From: Meconema thalassinum
Lineage: Eukaryota; Arthropoda; Insecta; Orthoptera; Tettigoniidae
Reading direction: 5' to 3'
Assembly (NCBI GenBank): GCA_946902985.2
Contig: OX336388.2
Coordinates: 222,912,467 to 222,976,466 of the forward strand
Length of the DNA: 64,000 nt
In this document: in pieces, positions 56,613 to 64,000 of the stretch
How the letters are laid out: each line of letters starts with the position of its first letter
Position numbering within the stretch: position 1 is the first letter of the stretch
The notes under the pieces: model-generated
The model's input: only the letters and a program-made list of their open reading frames with translations
Told to the model about the DNA's origin: nothing
The model's database searches: none
Position numbers and translations under genes: made by a program

Positions 56613-59600
56613 TGAACCCATGGGCCATAGGGTCCATGACGGTCGAATCCATGTCCTTAAGGAAGAAATGAAAGAAACGTATAGTTTCTTAAAGGAACGG
56701 AGAGAGATTTTAAGCCAGGAATATAGCTTAACATTGTGCAAGCGACTAGGGACAGATGTTCCTTAGATGAGATCACCCCACTCGACATTGCAGAGAGGGC
56801 TGGTCACGAGTATTAATAACTGAATGGAAATTTCCACCGTGATAGACAAGGAAGCCTGAATCGGAATTCGAGCTGACGTTGCTGGAAATTGACAACGCCG
56901 CTTATGCGCCAGAAGAGGAATAATTAAAATTAACACGTTTACGAGCATAATAATAAGTAAACAAGCACAGCACAGTGAATCATTTTGAATGAGAGATTTT
57001 TCAGTATAGAGAAACCATGTAATAATTGTGCAGAAAAAAACTGCCGACGTAAGACGACGTCATAGGGGAATTACCTAAGCCTCTGTGGAGGGGAGAGAGC
57101 AAAAGGAATGCAACGCCCACACAATTGAGGACGAGAAATTAATTAATATCTCCGAATTGCACGATCGATTCTTAGGTGCAATAAGATCATTTGACATTGA
57201 GAAGATGAGCTTTCGGAAGGTATACTTTTTATAATCGTGGCACCATTATTTTAGAAGTTGACCACAGAAAAGGCTTGAGTCTTATTTTTTTGTAGTAAAA
57301 CAGTATAAAGCTTCGGGCGTTTCCAAGCCAAACATGCAGTTATTATCAGCCTGCGGGCATGACACTGTGTCACGATCATCATTGAATGCAGTATTCAGAC
57401 AGCCAGAGGGCACGTCACTGTGTCACATCGCATGCAGTCCTACGAGCATTCCGTGAGGGGAAGTGCTGCTCCACGACGTAGAAGAAGTCATTCCGACAGT
57501 CCGTGAAGGGACGTAACTCTTCGTTACATCGATAACAGCTACCAGTACTCCTTGAGGGGAGAAACGCTGTTTTACACCGCCGAAGCAAGGTCTGATAGCC
57601 ACAGGCGTCACAGTAGTAACGACTTGCTTGCCTCCATAAGGAGCATTCAAGACGAAATTTTAAAGTATCGCCGTAGTGAAATATTAGGAAAATCCTAATT
57701 ATAGGATTTAGGCCGACTGTATACAAGTTAAAGTAAAAATTCGCAAGATATAGTCATAGCAGGCTGCGAACGTCGGACTTAAAGGCGATAGGTCGTTAAA
57801 TGTACGAACGAATAGATCATAACGTACGGAAGTATCGTACCAGACAGATAAACTGTTATTTAAATTGAAGAAACCTAAAAAGGAAGAACAGAATAAGGTT
57901 CGAACGTAGGAGTGTTAAAACAGTTCAAATAAATAGAATAGGAGACTATAAACATTAGCTCCAGAAAGCAGGCGAACAATTCTAATAGTACTAGAATCGA
58001 GAAGTGCTAGCTGTTATAAACTAAATCTATAGGTCTTAGAGGTGACCTCGATCCATATAGACTTTCGTTAGGATCGATAGACAGATCTACAAAGAAGCCG
58101 TTCAAGCTAGATAAATAGCCGGTTATCCAGGATAGGAATAGCAGAATTGAACTCCAGGGAATAGTAGATGTTTCGGGACTTTCGCATTCTTCAGAATAGG
58201 AAGCCGACATCGGATAAAATTTCACCCTTGGAAACGGGAATTTAAGAAGATCACGTGTGAAAGGCTCAGAAATACGGCCTAGTGATCGAGTAATTGTGAA
58301 GTGTAAAATAATCAAGATTGTGTGTTAAATAATATTTTTAGTGTTTATTATGTGTTCAAAAGGGACACATCAGTATATAAAAATGTCGTCAGTATTAAGT
58401 GTTTTAGATATATGTTTATTTGTGTTTTTACGTAAGATGAATACCTTCAATATGGTGTAAAAAGTTCAAAGTGGGCCCAAAAATGAAACACCGCACCAGA
58501 TTTAAGATCATGGGATGATCTGGAAATATGTGAGTACAAAATTCATTTTTATTTTGGTGTCAGAAATTGATTGTGTACAAAACCCACCGGAGTTTTTGAG
58601 TGAAAGGGATGTGTTTTAATGAATGAATACTGAATAATCAAGAATACGGTCTGAACAATAATAAAATAAATAGAGAAATTATGAATAATTATGTAAAGAA
58701 TAAATTCCGTAGAGGAATATGTGAATAAAGGGTTAATGTATTTAACAAATGTCATAAGAGCAAGCGAAATATCATTAATGAATCATGAAAGACATTGAAA
58801 TAAAGTAAAGTTGAGATATGAAAGAAATAGCTTTTGAGCTTGTATAAAGAATAAAGATAATAATAATAATTAAATATGGAAATGTTAAATAAAAATCAAA
58901 TAAATTGATATGAACATAAGAACGTTAAGCCTTAACGTATGTGTGAAATGAGGTTCAATGGAATATTTTAAAACAGGGAGCGATTTATTGACAACGGAAG
59001 ACTAATATGTGAATTAAAATAATATGAATTGTTACTAAAGAGATTTTATCAGTTCTTGGGAAGACATTTTCGGCTTAAAATAATGCATAGCGCATAATGA
59101 GCGCAAATATAATATTAAAGTGTCACGCTAGGAACGCGTAGTGGTTAAATACTTGGTACATTACTTATGGAGGGTAGTTGATTGCAGTGAATTGATAATT
59201 GTGTAAGTCCTCTATTTGTGACATTAGTATCACGAGGCATTGTGTATGTATTTAAAAAGGGAGCTAATATATGGTATTATTGAGCGTATGTCATATGGGC
59301 CACGGCCGACTCTAAATCGCATTTTGTATAAGTCCTCTGTACGGAATTGGTTCCCGAGGCACCTGAAGAGATTCGAATGCAGGATCTTCTTATGATAAAA
59401 GCCCCTGAAATTCTCCGTCGTCGTATGTGTATTAATCTTCCCAATCAATGAGGACCCTCTCATAATTAATAAATGCCAAGGATATGAAAATGGTCTTTGA
59501 ACCAATGAATAGTTGTTTGAATGTATACGGTACAATAAAGCCCGGTCTCCCCAGAACTGGATAGAATGGGAAGGTTTGTTTGAAAGCCTTGAAAATAAGC

Positions 59601-60576
59601 TACTAATGTTGGGTCAGACAGGATGTCGCCGCCACCCTAACGTGTCATAAATCGCACCCCATGTAGTAGAGTCTAGCTTTCTTAAAGCGAGGGGGAACAG
59701 AGACCGTCTCGTAAGCTGTTGTAATGAGAAATAATTACACCAGGAGTGTTTAAAGTTGTAAACGACCCGGGCGTTGAACCGAGGTCCTTAAAGATGGATA
59801 TTTCGTTTGCCGGTTCAGATCGTAGTTTCTTATATGATAATGGTCTATTAAGACATAAGAGATAAATAACAATCCCTATTGTAATAATGTAAGGACGTGG
59901 GATTCCACGAGTTGATTGAAGGCAACTGAGTTCGGGAGTAACTATAGTTTTTTGACTGTGTCAAGTACCTTCACGCTCTGGAGTACACAATTGATTTTCT
60001 GATTACCTTGATATATTTGTGAAATAAAGAGAGATGATAACAACTGAATGTGTGGACATGCCCAAAAATATTGAGTTAGATAATTAACCTAGATTTTTAA
60101 ATATAATTATATATTTGTTTTTGAGAAATAAGAAAATAATAAAAGCTAATGTTTGAGGTGTACAAGAATGACACCTTAATAATGTAAATGCATTGGAGCC
60201 AAAGAGCTCGGAGTTATGTAAACTTAATGTTAGTGCTTTATGGAAGTGAGACTAAGTAAGAATTGTTGGTTTATGTGGAAACCACAGGTTTTGAATAAAA
60301 TATTTGCTTATTTTATTTGTGATCCCTTGTTCATTTGGAACAAGCAGTTGATATTTGGGTCAGTAATTAAAGTGTTAAAATGTTTGTAGCGCCATTAATT
60401 TTATTAATTAAATGTGTTTAAATAGGAGTTGATTTTGTTGTTATTTTTGCAAGTGTATCCTCTAATTAATCCAAATATGTGAGTCACAGAGTGGGGGAAC
60501 GTACCGCTGCCCCGAAATCCCGAATTGAGCTACGCTGGTATACTGTGATTGGCATATTTCTTGCTAAATGGGCACA
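56613..60576 (+). repeat. 3' LTR (3,964 bp)
   Basis: Matches the 5' LTR with one single-base gap (near 48111 of the 5' copy) and about 20 substitutions by eye, 11 of them within 122 bp (56790-56911). Ends GGGCACA before the TSD. Confidence 0.95.
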
Positions 60577-61147
60577 GTACTCCAAATTAATGTGGAAGGT
60601 CATGTACAATACGTGTGCAAAGTTTCGAGCTCTTGGTTTGGATACTCTCTGATATATTGGTATTAGGATAACATAATAGAGAGAGCATTTATTAACAGTT
60701 GATAGCCCTGGTTGCTATTAAGAATACGCATAGTTATATTTGTTAATGTACACATAGTACATACGAAATTTGGTTGAAATACAATTGATAGTGTAGAAGT
60801 TACATGCATTTAAAAATTAGACTTATTAGCTGTCTTAGAATCATGTTGGTAACACTGTCATGTATGGCCTCCCGGAAATTAAACTGAAATATTATTGTCT
60901 ATATGTGTGCCATCTTTGGAATAGCTCCCATGCACACCTTCCAGGATATCCAACATTGAGCTCAAATTTCAAGAGCGATTTTTCAGCAATTGGTAGCACT
61001 GACATAATTTTCAGATATGGCCGTGAGATATTCCAGCATAGATCTTTACTCGTACCAAATTTGGTTTCCATAGCTGCAGCCGTTTAGGAGTTGATAGGGG
61101 GGGGGGGGGCACACACAGACACACATAGTCAGCCAGCCTGACAGAAG

Positions 61148-61179
<32 letters not shown>

Positions 61180-61235
61180 TTTTCCCGGATCGATATCATA
61201 AGTCTACTTTTTCCTCATTTTTGCAAAATGAGAAA
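60577..61235 (+). repeat. Host tandem repeat, right side of the LTR insertion, with simple repeats
   Basis: Continues the host repeat of 45140-45577 (shared GAGAGAGCATTTATT, AAGAATACGCATA and TTACATGCATTTAAAA). A G-run at 61097-61110 and an (ACAG)n tract at about 61143-61180 follow. The segment ends in a small palindrome, AGTCTACTTTTT...AAAAAGTAGGCT-like, near 61200-61242. Confidence 0.7.
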
Positions 61236-61339
61236 AGTAGGCTAAAAATCAGTGTCACAGTACAACGATATCCAGTATTCTCTAGGCAATAGGCCTACAG
61301 TGAAGGTCTGAAGTTCCCGTTCTCTGGATGCATTTAAAG

Positions 61340-61650
61340 CAGTGGTTCTGAACCCGCAGAAGTCTGCGGACCACTCAGCGTGAAATTGAATCATGTACGG
61401 ACCACCTCCCCCCCCCCTCCCCCCACCCCCCACCCCATCCCCCCAATACACCTTGTCAGTTGTAACCCTTCCTCAATAATACTTATTTTAAAGATATTTC
61501 AATTAAAAATCTGATAGTCATCGCTGCGAATACACATTCGGATGATTCTCATTCAACGCACATCGTTTTCTAAATCCCCATTTATTGGCCACTTTTTAAT
61601 ACGTGCTGGTGGACCCTTCTCTCCCGCGAATCACCGGTTAAGAACCACTG
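61340..61650. mobile_element. hAT-type MITE with perfect 8-bp TSD
   Basis: Ends CAGTGGTTCTGAACC and, inward from the right, CAGTGGTTCTTAACC; octamer ATTTAAAG at 61332-61339 and 61651-61658. 311 bp with a C-rich internal run; no transposase. Terminal sequence and TSD length are typical of hAT. Confidence 0.9.
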
Positions 61651-61724
61651 ATTTAAAGCCACTGCAATATTTTAAAAATTAATTTCGCCCTCTAGCCTAT
61701 ATATTGTAGGAAACACATCTGGTC

Positions 61725-61912
61725 GACATCATCATCATTATTTATTCACCATATCAATAGCTTTTCATTTAATCATTGCCCCAGAGGAGTGCGTCAGGCC
61801 TCGGCAGCTGGCACAGTTCATATCCTCGCCGCTAGATGGGGGCTTCAATTCATTCCATTCCTGACCCGGTCGGTCGACTGGAAGCAGGCTGTGGATTTTC
61901 ATTTTCTTCAAT
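61725..61912 (+). repeat. Dispersed repeat fragment
   Basis: A G/C-richer segment containing CCGCTAGATGGGGGCTTC and CCTGACCCGGTCGG, compositionally unlike its surroundings. It looks like a retroposon 3' portion but has no second copy in the window. It abuts SINE-B copy 3. Confidence 0.4.
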
Positions 61913-62295
61913 AGCTTGCCACGGTGGGTGAGTAATAGCGGCTAACCCCAAGATTGCAGGTTCGTTCCTGGCCGTGGTAAGTAATTTTTGAAAGGCGGCA
62001 AAAATACGACACGTATGTCATACGATGTTGGCATGTCAAAGAACCCATTTGAATTCAGTAGGCCGTGTTCATAATGGCAACATTAATCTCGGGAGTTTTC
62101 GCCAACACCAAGTTCCTCATTTCTCTACTAGAAAGCGCTATATTGTTCAAGGAGCTTAGATACCTTACCTCCTTGACTTTCATAGTGATTAAAGGAACAA
62201 CGAAATTCAACATGCAAGCTACCCTCTGGGTGTCAAATTACAAAGCTTGCACCCGGCATCCGAGGCCATACAATATTATTATTATTATTATTACC
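61913..62295 (+). mobile_element. SINE-B copy 3
   Basis: Head with B-box-like GCAGGTTCGTTCCTG, central segment with TGGCATGTCAAAGAACCC, tail CCATACAAT followed by (ATT)n. Lacks the insertions seen in copies 1 and 2, so it is the cleanest copy. TSD not clear. Confidence 0.85.
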
Positions 62296-62422
62296 ATATC
62301 AATTCCAATACATCTTTCGTCGCCATATTGTAACATTTCTTAACCAATTTCGTTTTGGGTGTAACCGCAAGCAAACCTAACCCAGGTTAAAACCAGAGGC
62401 AGAGCCAAAACACGCCTATTGT

Positions 62423-62424
<2 letters not shown>

Positions 62425-62492
<68 letters not shown>
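62425..62492. repeat. (TAA)n microsatellite
   Basis: About 22 trinucleotide repeats. Confidence 0.9.
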
Positions 62493-62495
<3 letters not shown>

Positions 62496-62871
62496 TATAA
62501 CGTACGCTGAAGTAGCCAAACACTGTTACACATTTAATTAGATGACGACACAGTTTTCGTAGCAGAGAATGCAGTGGAATTAGAATAATCCGCATTCCAT
62601 ACGTCACAAGCGTATTTCACAATTAAATATTATAGAATGCTGAAGTAGCTGGCTAACATATTACGTGCTCTTCAGGTGTCTTTGAAAACGCTATAAAACA
62701 ATTACGTAACACACTCGCAGCTACCTTATATCGTACTAGTGTAGTGTATTTTCGCAATTCTGCACCAGAACACAGGCAGGCGCCTGCATTGCCAGCCAAC
62801 AATCGACTCATTAAAATATTCTTACAGTTGCAACTCAGATCTCAGGATCTCTGGACCCCTACTACAACATG
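62493..62871. other. Non-coding stretch, no gene seen
   Basis: Nothing supported. Confidence 0.4.
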
Positions 62872-62878
62872 GAAATAC

Positions 62879-63305
62879 CAGCGGCTTCGATGGCGCAGTT
62901 GGTAGCATGCTGAACTGCTGTGCCCAAGTTAGCGGGTTCAAACCCGGCCGAAGTTGTCGGATTTTTTAAGAGCGTTAAAAATCGTTCAGTATGCCTTCCT
63001 TCGGAGGGGGAAGTAAAGCAGGCGGTCCCATGTCATAGATTTATGGCATGTAAAAGATCCTTCCACAGACTAAACTTCTGTGCAGCTAAATTGTTAGGTT
63101 AGATTTCGTCAGAACGCTATATCAAAGTTCCAACGTTCACCACTAGGTATCATTTATATCTGATAACGAAAGTTGGAACTACTTGAAATTGAACGGAACT
63201 TGTTGCTCACCCTAAGGGTGTCCGCTGGAAGCAGCTACAGACTCTGGCGAGCCGAACATGTCCTCGGACACTCCCGGCACTAAAAGCCATACGATAAATA
63301 AAACC
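62879..63305 (+). mobile_element. SINE-A2 copy 2, full-length
   Basis: SINE-A-type head and central domain with a different 3' half, ending GGCACTAAAAGCCATACGAT followed by AAATAAA. A short TSD, GAAATAC, lies at 62872-62878 and 63306-63312. Matches 36030-36452 in reverse. Confidence 0.85.
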
Positions 63306-63497
63306 GAAATACTTCCGACACGGTTGGTTCTAGGGTCATAAAACGTGGTTTTCGGGCCCATTTGTCTGTCTGTAATTTATACAAACCTACACCGTTTCAG
63401 CAAAAAGGCAAAATTTTACGTCCAGTATTTTGTTACTTGCATTGCGAGGATTAGCCTAATTTGAACCTTATTTATACAAACCACTGAACTGATCCAA

Positions 63498-63730
63498 ATT
63501 TCAAGTAGACAGTGTTTCTCGTCGGGTCCCAAATGGTAAGTAGCCTATATCAAATTTGGTTCACTTCGGTGAAACGGTGTAGAATTGTGCCAAAGGGCCT
63601 AAATGCAGGGTCTGTCCGAAATTTCAAGTAGACAGTTTTACTCGCAGGGTCCCAAATGGTAAGTATATCAAATTTGGTTCAGATCGGTGAAACGGTGTAG
63701 ATTTGACAGAAACTAGTATTTATTAATTTC
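63498..63730 (+). repeat. Two tandem units of about 123 bp
   Basis: ATTTCAAGTAGACAGT, GGGTCCCAAATGGTAAG and GGTGAAACGGTGTAGA recur in order at 63498 and 63621. The following segment (63715-63800) matches the 97-bp insertion at 8451-8547 in reverse. Confidence 0.75.
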
Positions 63731-63871
63731 ATGTAATTTTTTTCAGGATTTGGGAAAATCCCATCTCATTTGTGTTGACCGACTGAAAAGCACCAAACGT
63801 TTGTGATATTCTATTCAGTTAGTTTACGCACAACGATTTAGTAACCCTCTCTTACAAAATGTCAAAAAGTA

Positions 63872-64000
63872 TCCCTCCCTATATTATTCTGCTATGGTCC
63901 CATTTCAGTTTTGTACCGAAAATAAGGTCCCATTAACACCGGCCTACACATATGGGGTACCTACAGGTTCAGCATAACGCAATGCGTAAGCGAAACGCAC
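63872..64000 (+). mobile_element. Start of a second Helitron of the 39.9-kb family
   Basis: TCCCTCCCTATATTATTC after an A, matching the first 130 bp of 39878-40594. It runs off the window. Confidence 0.75.

Larger units (their letters stand above)
45578..60576 (+). mobile_element. Complete Ty3-type LTR retrotransposon, 14,999 bp
   Basis: A direct repeat of about 3.96 kb begins TGAACCC and ends GGGCACA at both sides, flanked by a 4-bp TSD, GTAC, at 45574-45577 and 60577-60580. The internal region is only 7.07 kb, so over half of the element is LTR. Order: 5' LTR, long leader, gag, pol (protease, reverse transcriptase, RNase H, integrase), polypurine tract, 3' LTR. Integrase placed last in Pol assigns it to the Ty3 (Metaviridae) type rather than Ty1/copia. 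There is no envelope-like ORF. It is inserted in a host tandem repeat. Confidence 0.95.

Overview
The window looks like intergenic DNA from a large, repeat-rich arthropod genome, most likely an insect. It is AT-rich, has no operon-like gene packing, and contains tRNA-derived SINEs, LINE fragments, hAT-like and other terminal-inverted-repeat (TIR) elements, Helitrons, satellites and one complete LTR retrotransposon. I found no convincing complete host gene. The only host-gene hint is a possible first coding exon on the minus strand (29829-29999) beside a G/C-rich island (30226-31140). The species cannot be fixed from sequence alone.

Layout. 1-9 kb: SINEs nested in SINEs, a Helitron (1179-1777), a truncated LINE (1960-2919), a 13-unit 89-bp minisatellite (4562-5735) and a decayed LINE 3' end. 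9-24 kb: three copies of an unnamed dispersed repeat, each broken by or next to other insertions (a LINE at 14942-16223, a TIR element at 22919-23501), three further LINE remnants, a full-length 515-bp SINE with perfect target-site duplications (TSDs), and a hAT-like element. 24-33 kb: mostly featureless AT-rich DNA, apart from the G/C-rich islands. 33-45 kb: foldback elements, several SINE families, an R2/R4-like LINE with a restriction-like endonuclease split by a TIR element, a Helitron inside a SINE with a recognisable empty site, and a 1.4-kb TIR transposon.

45,578-60,576: a 14,999-bp Ty3-type LTR retrotransposon with LTRs of about 3.96 kb, a 4-bp TSD (GTAC), a polypurine tract, a 924-aa coiled-coil Gag and a Pol in the order protease, reverse transcriptase, RNase H, integrase, reached by a probable -1 frameshift on a run of nine A. 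Gag and Pol are intact frames and the LTRs are almost identical, so the insertion is recent. The second Asp of the reverse-transcriptase YxDD box is Gly, so this copy probably cannot reverse-transcribe by itself. 60.6-64 kb: the other half of the split host repeat, a hAT MITE with perfect TSDs, more SINEs and the start of another Helitron.

The most distinctive observations are (1) the giant-LTR element, with its patchy LTR divergence, unusual Gag, array of leader hairpins and missing primer-binding site; (2) SINE families that share central and 3' domains in different combinations; and (3) several insertions whose empty sites survive in paralogous repeats inside the same window. All comparisons were made by eye within the window; family names rest on recognised motifs, not on a search.
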